A stretch of 64,000 nt of DNA from Bacillota bacterium (GTDB lineage Bacteria > Bacillota > UBA4882 > UBA8346). Under the pieces are notes generated by a model, which was not told the origin of the DNA, did not search any database, and worked only from the letters and a program-made list of their open reading frames with translations. Shown one piece after another: positions 1 to 8,570 of the stretch. How positions within the stretch are numbered: the first letter of the stretch is position 1; each line of letters begins with the position of its first letter. The DNA lies in contig JAEZCE010000031.1 of the NCBI GenBank assembly GCA_023429995.1, positions 1 through 64,000 on the forward strand, written 5' to 3'. The position numbers and the translations under genes are program-made.

Positions 1-37
1 TTCATACGTTTAATGAAGTGTTGTCCTGGGGTTCAAG

Positions 38-165
38 CCCTCATTCTTGCTTTCTCCCGCCTTCGGGAGAAACGAAGGCCCTGTCAAGGCAGTCAAACTT
101 CTTAAACCCTAAAAGGGCTTCAGCGCACCGCGGTTCGTTTCTCCCGAGGGAGGATAGAATGAGGG
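38..165. repeat. imperfect inverted-repeat element at left edge
   Basis: Two nested arm pairs face each other. The outer pair is CCCTCATTCT at 38-47 with AGAATGAGGG at 156-165. The inner pair is 14 bp, TCGGGAGAAACGAA at 63-76 with its exact complement at 134-147. A local CTCCCG/CGGGAG hairpin lies at 54-70. No reading frame is convincing here, and I see nothing else in the first 291 bases. The composition resembles the CCCTC/CTCCCG intergenic repeats near 24.3 and 25.5 kb, so this is probably a dispersed repeat. Confidence 0.6.
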
Positions 166-291
166 GTGGACCAACATTTCAGCTAAATAGATAGGTGCAT
201 AATCCCGTTTGTCAACTTAGCTGTTGGCATGATGTCTTTCCCAATGATATCGAGCTTTTAATGGCAAATTCGATTGCGAAAGTTGAGTTAA

Positions 292-1731
292 TTACTCCAA
301 ATAGTTCTTTTCGATATCGCCCTGCCATTCTTCGACACCCTGATAGTTTGTGGCTTTTACCCATTCCCTGAGGATTTTCAGATGGACCAGGAAATTATCC
401 TTGCTTTTAATAGCAGCTTCAGCATCCCAATGCCGGCTTAATTCTTCCGTGAGCAATTTTATGATCTCTTGATACCTTTGATCCTGACCCAGATCCTGTT
501 TTTCGGCGGGGTCCTTCGAAAGGTCGAAAAGTTGCGGATAGTCATAGCCATCGTGCAGGATCAACTTCCAATTATTTTTCCTGATCATGGCCGAAGGGCT
601 GTCCCCCTTGATATCAGCCAACTGGCCTATGATACTTCTCTGGCTGTCAATCTCCTCCTTACCCTGAATAACCGGCAGCAGGCTCTTTCCCTCCATTTTA
701 GGGAGTTTCTCTCCGTTACTCAGGTCTATGAAGGTCGGAGCAACATCTAAAAGGCTGGTCAGTCCATTTACCCTCAAACCCTCCGGAAACTGGCCGGGGC
801 AGTTGAATATCATCGGTACCCGTGCTGAACCTTCATAGAAGTTGCTTTTCCAAAACAGGCCATTTTCCCCGAGACTGTCTCCGTGGTCTGACCCATAAAT
901 TATCATTGTGTTTTCAAGACTCAGAGTGTTTGTGATCTCCTCCATAATTTTGCCTATAAGCCCGTCGAGGTACTCTACCATTCCATAATAAGCTGCGCGG
1001 ACTCTTCGAGTCTCTTTGATGGTTACATTTTGCACATCCCTGTTTGCATACCACTTTTGGATAGCAGGATGCACATTCCTTCTAAAATCAGCCAAATCGT
1101 CTGTCTCGGGCAGTATTGAATCATAGTAATCAAACAGTTTCTTAGGGCAGACATAGGGGCAGTGGGGGCCGTAAAATCCCACCGTCATGAAGAGCGGCCT
1201 CGGGTCGTTACGCTCACGGATATGTTTGATAGCGGCATTTGCAACATCATCATCAAATAGCAGGACACTTGAACAGCCTGCTCCGGATAAGTCGATGGCC
1301 TTTTTGTTCTGATCGGGCGTACCTTTTAAATCCCCATAAATGGGATTACTTTTCCCGGGATAATTACGGGTTACATCGCCAACCAGTCTTTTCTCAAAAC
1401 CATGCCGCTGGTCGGGGCCAATAAAATGCATTCTTCCTGAAAGTACGCTCTCATAACCCGCCGCGCTGATTGAGTGTACAAATGTTACCCTGTCCGATGG
1501 AAGCGCCTGCATATTGTTGTAAATCCCGGTCTGGTTGGGAAGAAGTCCGCACAGCATGGAAGACCTGCTGGGTACACAGAGTGGAGAATTGCAGTAGCAA
1601 TTATCCAGGACGACTCCGGAGGCAGCCAATTTGTCAAGATTCGGTGTCCTCACATATTTATCTCCGGCAAATCCGGCTATTGCCGCATTATGCTGATCCG
1701 ACAGTAAAAAAATGATATGTTTCTTATCCAT
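292..1731 (-). CDS. sulfatase (Cys-type, arylsulfatase/choline-sulfatase-like)
   Basis: Predicted type I sulfatase that hydrolyses sulfate esters. The 479-residue protein has the alkaline-phosphatase-like fold signature: metal-binding Asp12 in LLSDQHN, the formylglycine motif C52-V-P-S-R56, and the second metal site S-D282-H283-G near residue 282. No signal peptide is visible, so it probably acts in the cytoplasm on imported substrate. The start is supported by AGGAGG five bases before ATG. It is the last gene of a minus-strand series behind an aldose-epimerase-like gene and another sulfatase. Cys-type sulfatases need a formylglycine-generating or anaerobic maturase, and none is present in this window. 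The substrate cannot be told from sequence; sulfated sugars or choline sulfate are possibilities. Confidence 0.9.
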   Translation of the reverse strand: MDKKHIIFLLSDQHNAAIAGFAGDKYVRTPNLDKLAASGVVLDNCYCNSPLCVPSRSSMLCGLLPNQTGIYNNMQALPSDRVTFVHSISAAGYESVLSGRMHFIGPDQRHGFEKRLVGDVTRNYPGKSNPIYGDLKGTPDQNKKAIDLSGAGCSSVLLFDDDVANAAIKHIRERNDPRPLFMTVGFYGPHCPYVCPKKLFDYYDSILPETDDLADFRRNVHPAIQKWYANRDVQNVTIKETRRVRAAYYGMVEYLDGLIGKIMEEITNTLSLENTMIIYGSDHGDSLGENGLFWKSNFYEGSARVPMIFNCPGQFPEGLRVNGLTSLLDVAPTFIDLSNGEKLPKMEGKSLLPVIQGKEEIDSQRSIIGQLADIKGDSPSAMIRKNNWKLILHDGYDYPQLFDLSKDPAEKQDLGQDQRYQEIIKLLTEELSRHWDAEAAIKSKDNFLVHLKILREWVKATNYQGVEEWQGDIEKNYLE

Positions 1732-1779
1732 AATAACCTCCTAATGCCATTTTTCTGGTTCGTTTTCAACGACTTTACA

Positions 1780-2655
1780 TTATTCACAGATTATTTCATA
1801 GCTGCAAATGAAGCTTTTCCCTGCTTCCAGACTTTGAATTCCTCTCTTTTTATCCAGCACATCAACCACCCCTGCGGTATAGGTAACACCGTACCATGGC
1901 TCAATACAGATAAAGGGGGCCGCATTGGAAGGCGACCAGATCCCCAGATAGGGAAAACCGGAAAAGTTGACCCGGACCATTTTACCGTTTCCCTCATCAA
2001 TAAACGTAACCCATTTAGATTGTAGCCCTTGCATGATACTTACTTTGTTCTTGCTGTCAAAGTCCAATGATGCCAAATCAATGGAATCTTGGTCTACCAA
2101 GAATGGCTCCTCGCTGCCGGTCAAACAACCCAGTTCGTTTACAAGACGGCATACCGTCTCCTTTTTTTCGAAAACCAGGGTCCCCTTTTTTCTCCCTTCC
2201 AGTTCCTTGCTGCAGTTAAAAGCAGGGTGAGCCCCGATAGAAAACCACATCGTCTTCACTCCGGTATTTTCAACCCTGTACGCTACAGTTAATGCGTTTT
2301 CCCGGAGCGAATAATCTATCGATAATTTAAATTCAAAAGGATAACACCCAAGGGTGTTGCTGGTATGGGAAATCGAAAAGGTTATCATCTCGCCATTTTT
2401 GCAAACCGGATCAAATTCAGTCATTTTGGCGAAACCATGGAGCCCCAAATGATATTCTTTTCCTTCGAAGAGGTAAGTACCGTTGTTAAGATGTCCGACT
2501 ATAGGAAAAAGGACCGGAGCCCGGTTCGGCCAAAAGTTTGGATCCCCCTGCCATAAGTATTGATATCTTTTTGATTTCTCAATTATGCTGGAGAGCTCTG
2601 CTCCCCTTGAGTCGATTTCCACCTTTAAAAAATCATTTTCCAATGCATATCTCAC
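1780..2655 (-). CDS. aldose 1-epimerase family protein (LacX-like)
   Basis: The 291-residue protein resembles the aldose-1-epimerase/galactose mutarotase superfamily, LacX-like branch. These enzymes interconvert alpha and beta anomers of sugars or act on hexose 6-phosphates. Supporting stretches are N-R-A-P-V-L-F-P-I-V-G near residue 45, L-H-G-F-A near 73, G-A-H-P-A-F-N near 142 and the C-terminal I-E-P-W-Y-G. The start is a GTG with AAGGAG about 11 bases upstream. The gene lies between two sulfatases, which suggests that the sulfatase substrate is carbohydrate and that this enzyme handles the released sugar. Length is normal for the family. Confidence 0.85.
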   Translation of the reverse strand: MRYALENDFLKVEIDSRGAELSSIIEKSKRYQYLWQGDPNFWPNRAPVLFPIVGHLNNGTYLFEGKEYHLGLHGFAKMTEFDPVCKNGEMITFSISHTSNTLGCYPFEFKLSIDYSLRENALTVAYRVENTGVKTMWFSIGAHPAFNCSKELEGRKKGTLVFEKKETVCRLVNELGCLTGSEEPFLVDQDSIDLASLDFDSKNKVSIMQGLQSKWVTFIDEGNGKMVRVNFSGFPYLGIWSPSNAAPFICIEPWYGVTYTAGVVDVLDKKRGIQSLEAGKSFICSYEIICE

Positions 2656-2721
2656 AGGTATCCTTACTCCTTCCTATCCAACCCTGCTGCTCTTATGCTT
2701 CTTTCTCGATATTCGCTTTTA

Positions 2722-4218
2722 TCAACGGTTATATGCGGTCAAGCCCAAACGCTCATACTGTTCCGAAGGCGCATCGTTTTCCTTCATCAACCGGATCAGG
2801 TTTTCGATCATTCTCTGTTCAACCTCGGGATTTTCAACCGGCTTTAACTGTCCATAATCATTATCAATATCAAATAGCTCGGTTTTAAAGTTGCACTTTT
2901 TGGTATCTGCTTGATTTTGCGGTTTTCCTGGGACTTTGATCAATTTACAGTTCTTGGTAAATGAAAATGACCCCGCTAAACTCAAATCCTGCAATTCCGA
3001 CACTTCAAAAGTTTTGCCCAGATGGGTAGGCATTAGTGTGTATTCATATAGCGGCTGGTTTTCCTGATCTATCGGTCCGCGCATATAGACATGGTGTCCG
3101 TCCGTGATATTGACCTGGACTCCATATATCCCGAAGAGGATATAATCGTGGATGGGTTTATCAAAAGCAATGGTATCTTTTAAGGATTTACCCAACATAT
3201 CTGCAGTTGGCTGCAATCCAAAGCACTCCATAATGGTCGGCGCAAAATCGATGAACTGGACCAGACAGTTGCTGCGCTCATCCTTCCTTCCGCACCTGGG
3301 GTCCCAAATAAACAGAGGCGTATGGGCCGTCATATTATACCAGGGCATAACATTTTTTGCCCACCAGCCATGATCGCCAAGGGAATATCCATGATCGGTA
3401 CCCACAATCAGCAGGGTATCTTTCCACAAATCCAATTCATCCATGGTATCTAAAAAACGTCCCAGATTCTCGTCGCACATACTGACAAGCGCCGCATACT
3501 CTTTCCGGATATGCTCGATCTCTTCCGCTGTCTCCGCGGTTTTTCCGTAATTGGGCCAATCGAAAAAGCCTCCTTGATAGTCGTGTTCATACAATTTTTT
3601 GAATTTTTCAGACGCAAAAAAAGGTTCATGAGGGTCGAAGGTTTCCAGCTGTAGAAACCATTTATCCGCCTGGCTATTTTTTTTCACAAATTCGATACCC
3701 TGGTCGAAAGTCCGTGTTTGCGGCAAATCTTCCACATCACTTAAATACTGGCGGTTTACCCAGTCCTGCCTCGGTTTTGAGTAGCCCGGCTTTATAAATT
3801 GCGCTTTACTCAATTCAGGTTTGGACGGCTCCTCGACTTCACCCTTCCACGGGTCTCCTTCCTGTCCACGGTTGAATTCCCAGGAAGTAAAGCGGGTGTG
3901 GTAGGTGGCTCCCCCTTCCTGGAAGTAATGAAAGTGGTCGGTGACTAAATGAGTGTATATTCCGTTTTTGCTTAAAATTTCAGGCATGGAATCATCAAAC
4001 GGTTCGATCGGTCCCCAGCTGCGGTGAAGAAAATTGTATCTTCCGGTATGGAGTTCCCTTCGTGCAGGCATACAGGGCATACTGCCCACAAACGAGTTAT
4101 CAAAGGTCACAGTTTTTTCAGCCAGCCGCTGAAAATTCGGCGCATGAACCCAATCACAGCCGTAAGGGGGTAAATAATTTCTGTTTAAGGAATCAAACAT
4201 GAGCAGAATAGCCTTCAT
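2722..4218 (-). CDS. sulfatase (Cys-type)
   Basis: Second full-length sulfatase, about 498 residues from the chosen start. The formylglycine motif is C49-M-P-A-R53, the first metal Asp is in LLMFDS (Asp9), and the second metal site is T-D275-H276-G. The start at 4218 rather than the in-frame ATG six bases earlier is preferred because GAGAGG then sits eight bases upstream. There is no signal peptide. It differs clearly from the neighbouring sulfatase at 292-1731, so the two probably remove sulfate from different positions. It starts about 30 bases after the stop of a sulfatase fragment and is probably cotranscribed with it. Confidence 0.9.
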   Translation of the reverse strand: MKAILLMFDSLNRNYLPPYGCDWVHAPNFQRLAEKTVTFDNSFVGSMPCMPARRELHTGRYNFLHRSWGPIEPFDDSMPEILSKNGIYTHLVTDHFHYFQEGGATYHTRFTSWEFNRGQEGDPWKGEVEEPSKPELSKAQFIKPGYSKPRQDWVNRQYLSDVEDLPQTRTFDQGIEFVKKNSQADKWFLQLETFDPHEPFFASEKFKKLYEHDYQGGFFDWPNYGKTAETAEEIEHIRKEYAALVSMCDENLGRFLDTMDELDLWKDTLLIVGTDHGYSLGDHGWWAKNVMPWYNMTAHTPLFIWDPRCGRKDERSNCLVQFIDFAPTIMECFGLQPTADMLGKSLKDTIAFDKPIHDYILFGIYGVQVNITDGHHVYMRGPIDQENQPLYEYTLMPTHLGKTFEVSELQDLSLAGSFSFTKNCKLIKVPGKPQNQADTKKCNFKTELFDIDNDYGQLKPVENPEVEQRMIENLIRLMKENDAPSEQYERLGLTAYNR

Positions 4219-4252
4219 TGACATAACCTCTCTTCAATGGAATATAGAAATT

Positions 4253-4510
4253 TTACTGCATTAATGTGTTCTCATAGGTCCAGGGAACGCTAAAATCGTT
4301 GGAAAAAAACCCAGTCTTCGCTGTTTTTTTCCCCGTGATCAGGCAAGCTCTAGCTGGAACGCAGGTAGGGGAAGGACTGTATCCCCTTTGAAAGTAACAT
4401 CCCTCTGAAGCAAGATCGTCCAAGTGAGGTGTCATGATAAACTTATTTCCATCGTAGCCTATACAATCCGCCCGAAACTGATCAGCCATAATGAAAAGGA
4501 TATTGTTCAT
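4253..4510 (-). pseudogene. N-terminal fragment of a third sulfatase
   Basis: The reading frame begins MNNILFIMADQFRADCIGY, a classic sulfatase N terminus, and reaches the formylglycine motif C-V-P-A-R before stopping after Y-E-N-T-L-M-Q. That is about 85 residues of a domain that normally exceeds 400. The second metal site and everything after it are absent, and an intact different sulfatase starts 34 bases downstream. An internal deletion that removed the rest is the simplest explanation. The start was placed at 4510; an upstream in-frame ATG at 4546 would add 12 unusual residues. The fragment cannot be a working sulfatase. Confidence 0.75.
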
Positions 4511-4631
4511 TTTTATTTCCATTTCCGCTGCTGTATAAATAAACACTCTTTAGTAGAAGGGGAAATCTTGAAAATATGCGCGATATATCTTGTATTTAGA
4601 TTATAATCAGATATTACTTATTCAGATATCA

Positions 4632-4668
4632 CTATACGCCTGAAATACTAACTATCTCAGGCGTATAG
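4632..4668 (-). terminator. 12-bp stem hairpin downstream of tctA
   Basis: A perfect inverted repeat CTATACGCCTGA/TCAGGCGTATAG (4632-4643 and 4657-4668) lies just past the tctA stop and before the sulfatase fragment. On the minus strand it is not followed by a clear T-tract, so it may be a weak terminator or an mRNA-stabilising stem rather than a full Rho-independent terminator. Confidence 0.5.
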
Positions 4669-4709
4669 AAAATTTAATTTAAATATGTACCATTCCAGTC
4701 ATCTTTACT

Positions 4710-6248
4710 TTAGTTGCCTGCAATGGCTTTTTTCGTTTTGTTTTGACTCTGAATCGACTTGACATTTGCCCACAAAAGCAACATACCTATCACAAAGATA
4801 ATGACGCACACGGGTCTGCCAATGGCATATTGAAAAAAGTTTTGTTTTGCCGCTTTCGATATGGTGAGAGACAAAAGCAGATTATTTTCAATTAAAGGTG
4901 CTAAAATAAACCCAAGAAATACAGGCGCCGGCGGAACTTTTATCTTAACGAACAGCAGTCCGATAAGCGAGAAAACAAGCACAGTATAGATATCATACAT
5001 ATTGTTCCTTATGCTGAATGCGCCAAGCACAATACAGCACACAACCGGCGGAATAATATACTCCATTTTAATCTTTATAATTTTAGAAAATGTCGGAGCA
5101 AACAGAAGGGAAGCCACTGCCATTACAGCCACGCTGATAAGCATGCCATACATAAATCCATAGGACATATTGGCATAATCTTTAAACAGATTCGGGCCGA
5201 CTACAATTCCATGGATGGTAAGCGCACCAAAGATCAAAGCGCAGGTCGGGGAGCCAGGGATACCCAGCGCCATCATCGGGATAAAAGTCCCGCCGACGGC
5301 CGCAACACAGGAAGACTCAGAGGCAATAATACCTTCAGGATTTCCTTCACCAAAGGGTTCCTTGGCTTTCCGCTTGGCCTCGCCATAAGACACATATGCG
5401 GCAATCGCAGTCCCCGCTCCCGGCAAAAACCCAACAACTGTGCCGATTATTGAAGATTTTATTATCGTCGCAGGTTTTCTAAAAATATTTTTCAATACAG
5501 TAAATGGAGAAATATTCTCTGAGCGGAACCCCTCTGACATCTGGGCATAGCCATTGGAAGAGTGTTGCACCCGTCCGTTCTTAAGTATTTTCTGTGTCTG
5601 GATAAGCATCTCACGTCCGGCAATGATGCCAAGCGCCAGAGCAATCTGCTTGACTCCCATCGTAAAATTGGTAACGCCGAAAGTAAATCTTTCCATGCCG
5701 CTGACCGCGTCAATACCGACCATACTGACCAGCATTCCAAAACACGCGCCAAAAATGCCCTTCATCAGATTATTGGCAGCAAGACCTCCAATAATTACCA
5801 GACCGATCATCGTGGTAATCGCCATTTCGGGAGGACCAAATTTCAGAGCAATTCTTGCAAGATTCGGCGCGAAAAGGATCATTACAAATATACCAAACAA
5901 ACCGCCAATCATACTGGAAAGCCCCGACAAGTATAGTGCTTCCTTTCCTCGGCCCTTCAGCATCATTGGATATCCCTCAATGGTTGTGCAGATTGCTTCG
6001 TTGGTCCCCGGAATATTCAGCAAAATTCCAGAAATCGAACCGCCGTATCCACATCCCATAAACACGCCGGCCAGCAAAAGCAGAGCGCTGAGAGGATCCA
6101 TGGCATAGGTAAAGGGAAGCAATACGGTAACACCGATGCCTGCGCCCAATCCGGGGATAGCACCAATGATGATACCGAAGATGGTTCCAAGGGAAACCAT
6201 GATGATCGCCGGCGACATAAAAATATTGGATAGAACTGTCAAATCCAT
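4710..6248 (-). CDS. tctA: tripartite tricarboxylate transporter permease TctA
   Basis: Large membrane subunit of a tripartite tricarboxylate transporter: 512 residues with about 11-12 hydrophobic segments. Family hallmarks are the N-terminal I-P-G-L-G-A-G-I-G-V-T-V-L-L-P repeat and the related F-L-P-G-A-G-T-A-I-A near residue 275, the two conserved Gly-rich helices of TctA. It moves an organic anion inward using the ion gradient, with substrate delivered by TctC. ATG follows GGGGTG at normal spacing. Gene order on the minus strand is tctB-tctC-tctA. The substrate is unknown; the following sulfatases suggest a sulfated or sugar-derived acid rather than plain citrate. Confidence 0.93.
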   Translation of the reverse strand: MDLTVLSNIFMSPAIIMVSLGTIFGIIIGAIPGLGAGIGVTVLLPFTYAMDPLSALLLLAGVFMGCGYGGSISGILLNIPGTNEAICTTIEGYPMMLKGRGKEALYLSGLSSMIGGLFGIFVMILFAPNLARIALKFGPPEMAITTMIGLVIIGGLAANNLMKGIFGACFGMLVSMVGIDAVSGMERFTFGVTNFTMGVKQIALALGIIAGREMLIQTQKILKNGRVQHSSNGYAQMSEGFRSENISPFTVLKNIFRKPATIIKSSIIGTVVGFLPGAGTAIAAYVSYGEAKRKAKEPFGEGNPEGIIASESSCVAAVGGTFIPMMALGIPGSPTCALIFGALTIHGIVVGPNLFKDYANMSYGFMYGMLISVAVMAVASLLFAPTFSKIIKIKMEYIIPPVVCCIVLGAFSIRNNMYDIYTVLVFSLIGLLFVKIKVPPAPVFLGFILAPLIENNLLLSLTISKAAKQNFFQYAIGRPVCVIIFVIGMLLLWANVKSIQSQNKTKKAIAGN

Positions 6249-6364
6249 CTTGTAACACCCCTAAATAACTTTCGCTTATATTTTATTTTTATAGACAACC
6301 ATCCGGAATGCTAATGAAAGAGAAGGTTTCCAGCGCTTCTCGCCCCATCACGCCTCGCCTATTG

Positions 6365-7354
6365 CTATTTTTTCGATTGCTTCAGTTTAGTGTTCACATC
6401 AATCAAGGTTTTCAAATCCTTCTTGAACAAGGGTGTAAATGCCTTATAACCCATAAAATTAGTGCCCTGTTGGGTATCGTCGAGAGCTTTACCGAGGCTA
6501 CCCGTTGAAATCGACTTACCGATGGAATCGGAAATAAATTTCACAATTTCTGTGGGTGTGCCCTTAGGCGCGCACAGATAACTATAATTCTCAGCGACAA
6601 CCTTATAGCCTTCGGATAAAAAAGTATCCGCCGCATTAGATAAATGTTGTTTACGGTTCGCGGTATCTGCCAAAACCAGCAATTTTTCCGTTATAGCACT
6701 GGGATAGAACTGGGAACCGATTAAAGCGCATTCTACATGTCCGCCAAGGACCTGTTGATATGCTGCATTTCCGCTACCTGCATTCACCACAGTCAGCTTG
6801 ATACCAAGAGCATCTTCAACCAGCTTCGGAAGGTATGCGGTGTTGCCGCCGGCGATTGCAACAGTTATTTCATCGGGATGGGCCTTTGCATATTCAACAA
6901 ATTTTTTGATAGTGGTAAACTTACTATTGGACTTCATGATGAGAATGTTCGATTTGCTGGCCAATCTACAGACGGGCACGATATCTTCGGCAGTGAAAGC
7001 TGCGCCCTTATAATTGACAAGTATATTGGGCATTTCCGTACTACCGATTATCATAAAGTTATAACCGTCCGGCTTAGCAGTCATTGCTTGATTGGCACCA
7101 ATTAACCCGTCACCGCCTTCCAGGTTTTGGACAACTGAAACAAATTTAAAATCCTTCTGCAGAGAAGTCGAAACCGCACGGGCCACTATATCCGTGGCGC
7201 CGCCCGCGGCGCGATTGACAATAAACTGAATGGGCCTGTTTGGATAATTTTTTAAAGCAGAAGCAGCGTTTGCAGTAGATGATATTTCGTTACCGCCCAT
7301 AAACATCGTTACAAAAAAAACAACGCATAACATCATGGTAATAACTTTTCTCAC
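6365..7354 (-). CDS. tctC: tripartite tricarboxylate transporter substrate-binding protein TctC
   Basis: Extracytoplasmic binding protein of the Bug/TctC family, 329 residues. It has an N-terminal hydrophobic signal segment (about residues 5-27), the typical Y-P-N-R-P-I-Q-F-I-V start of the mature domain, and the G-G-A-T-D-I-V-A-R-A motif that contacts the carboxylate ligand. The start codon is GTG with AGGAGGG upstream. In Bug proteins the ligand is usually a small carboxylate or an amide of one. The gene lies 29 bases downstream of tctB and 116 bases before tctA, consistent with one operon. Confidence 0.92.
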   Translation of the reverse strand: MRKVITMMLCVVFFVTMFMGGNEISSTANAASALKNYPNRPIQFIVNRAAGGATDIVARAVSTSLQKDFKFVSVVQNLEGGDGLIGANQAMTAKPDGYNFMIIGSTEMPNILVNYKGAAFTAEDIVPVCRLASKSNILIMKSNSKFTTIKKFVEYAKAHPDEITVAIAGGNTAYLPKLVEDALGIKLTVVNAGSGNAAYQQVLGGHVECALIGSQFYPSAITEKLLVLADTANRKQHLSNAADTFLSEGYKVVAENYSYLCAPKGTPTEIVKFISDSIGKSISTGSLGKALDDTQQGTNFMGYKAFTPLFKKDLKTLIDVNTKLKQSKK

Positions 7355-7383
7355 AATTGTTCCCTCCTGGTTTTAATATATTA

Positions 7384-7854
7384 TTAAATTAATACTCCGG
7401 TCGGAGTATTAAGCCCCAAAAATGTATTGAACAGCAGAAAAATGATGACTATAACAACCACATCATAAAGAAGCGTCATCAAAACCTTCTTCCATGTAAA
7501 ACCATACCCGACATATGCAAGAGTAAGAGAAAGCGCGGTAATTATTAAGAATAAACAAGTATACATGCCGATAACCTCAACAAACCGCATTATCACAATG
7601 GAAAAAACCAGTAGCGCCATCCCCATAGCCATCACATTCCCGGTGTTTTTTTGGGGTTTCTTTACTTCGTTGCCTTTGCCGAAAAACGACTTAATAAGGA
7701 TGCCTAATCCCATCACCGCGCTGATCGCCATAACGGCCCGTGGTAACAATCTGACTGTATCTAACAGTTCAAATGTTTGCGTCCACATCACGGTGATGAA
7801 TGCAACAATTCCTAATCCTACAAAAAAATCTTTTTTGTTCTTGATATGCTTCAT
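7384..7854 (-). CDS. tctB: tripartite tricarboxylate transporter small membrane subunit TctB
   Basis: A 156-residue protein with four predicted transmembrane segments (roughly residues 10-30, 35-53, 75-95 and 105-150), as in TctB small subunits. It pairs with the large permease and the binding protein encoded downstream. ATG follows a GGGGGAG site. TctB proteins are poorly conserved, so the call rests on size, topology and position at the head of a tctB-tctC-tctA operon. The upstream DNA carries two tandem copies of a repeat also found before the chemotaxis receptor. Confidence 0.85.
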   Translation of the reverse strand: MKHIKNKKDFFVGLGIVAFITVMWTQTFELLDTVRLLPRAVMAISAVMGLGILIKSFFGKGNEVKKPQKNTGNVMAMGMALLVFSIVIMRFVEVIGMYTCLFLIITALSLTLAYVGYGFTWKKVLMTLLYDVVVIVIIFLLFNTFLGLNTPTGVLI

Positions 7855-7907
7855 CTAACTTTCTCCCCCAACATCCCGCAAGCTAACATACATGCAGGAT
7901 TTTTTCA

Positions 7908-8055
7908 ACAAAAAATCAATGCAAAATCAATTCGGTAATTAACATAAACTATTGCGCCAACCCAAAAATCTCAAACGAGTCCGAGACAAAATACCTAAAA
8001 TCAGTTCCAAAGAACACCAATTTCTCTGCAAAAGAAACCGCTTGAAACCTCCTCT
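7908..8055 (-). repeat. dispersed ~95-bp element, copy A (tandem with B)
   Basis: Upstream of tctB. The core, written on the plus strand around CAAACGAGTCC, AAAATACCTAAAATC and CAATTTCTCTGCAAA, aligns without large gaps to copies at 8066-8210 and 10348-10447. Copies A and B form a tandem duplication with a period near 157 bp. Read on the minus strand, each of A and B begins just after an AGGAGG-like sequence. Function unknown; a regulatory or leader role is possible. Confidence 0.6.
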
Positions 8056-8065
8056 CTCTGTCTGC

Positions 8066-8210
8066 TCACAAATTAATGCAAAATTAATGTTCCGTTAACA
8101 CAAATTTTAACGCTAACCGCTAAAATCATCAACGTGTCCAGGACGAAATACCTGAAATCTGTCACAGCGAATACAATTTTCTCTACAAAGAAATGCCTCC
8201 TCTACCCATT
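8066..8210 (-). repeat. dispersed ~95-bp element, copy B
   Basis: Second tandem copy upstream of tctB. It shares TAACGCTAACCG, ACGAAATACCT and ACAATTTTCTCTACAAA with copy C before the chemotaxis receptor, at well over two-thirds identity by eye across about 95 bases. All three copies have the same orientation relative to the gene downstream of them. Confidence 0.6.
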
Positions 8211-8570
8211 CAAAAAAATATCTCCAGGCTTAGCTGGGGCTTTTTCTTTAACGGAGATAGCCCTTTATTGCCAGCCACCCCACGTGAGCTTATTACTCGC
8301 TACCCGTAAACGGGTCTAAATTATCCAGCGTTAATTACCCACCCAACTGGTATTCTTTTAATTATTCACCTGATACATTTCAAAGCCATTGAGTTGACTT
8401 TTAATCATAGACGAACCCATCATGGTACCATCACCGCCGCCGGCAGCTAAGAGTTATTGCGGGAAAAAATTTGAGGATGTATCTCAAAAAAGCGCTTCCA
8501 TCGCTCATGGTAGAATTGACATTTTGTGTACAATAAATTTCCTCTATCACGTATTACAGTATCTTACTAT
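8211..8570. other. non-coding stretch between tctB and the chemotaxis receptor
   Basis: Contains a CCAG/CTGG hairpin with a T-rich tail on the plus strand (about 8222-8252). On the minus strand there is a short frame of about 30 codons at 8360-8450 ending M-Y-Q-V-N-N-stop. That frame reads like protein (A-A-G-G-D-G-T-M-M-G-S-S) and may be the tail of a lost gene. No convincing full gene or terminator for the receptor was found. Confidence 0.35.

Noticed and set aside
8134..8319. 61-codon plus-strand frame
   Set aside because: It overlaps the ~95-bp repeat copy B, with no ribosome site.
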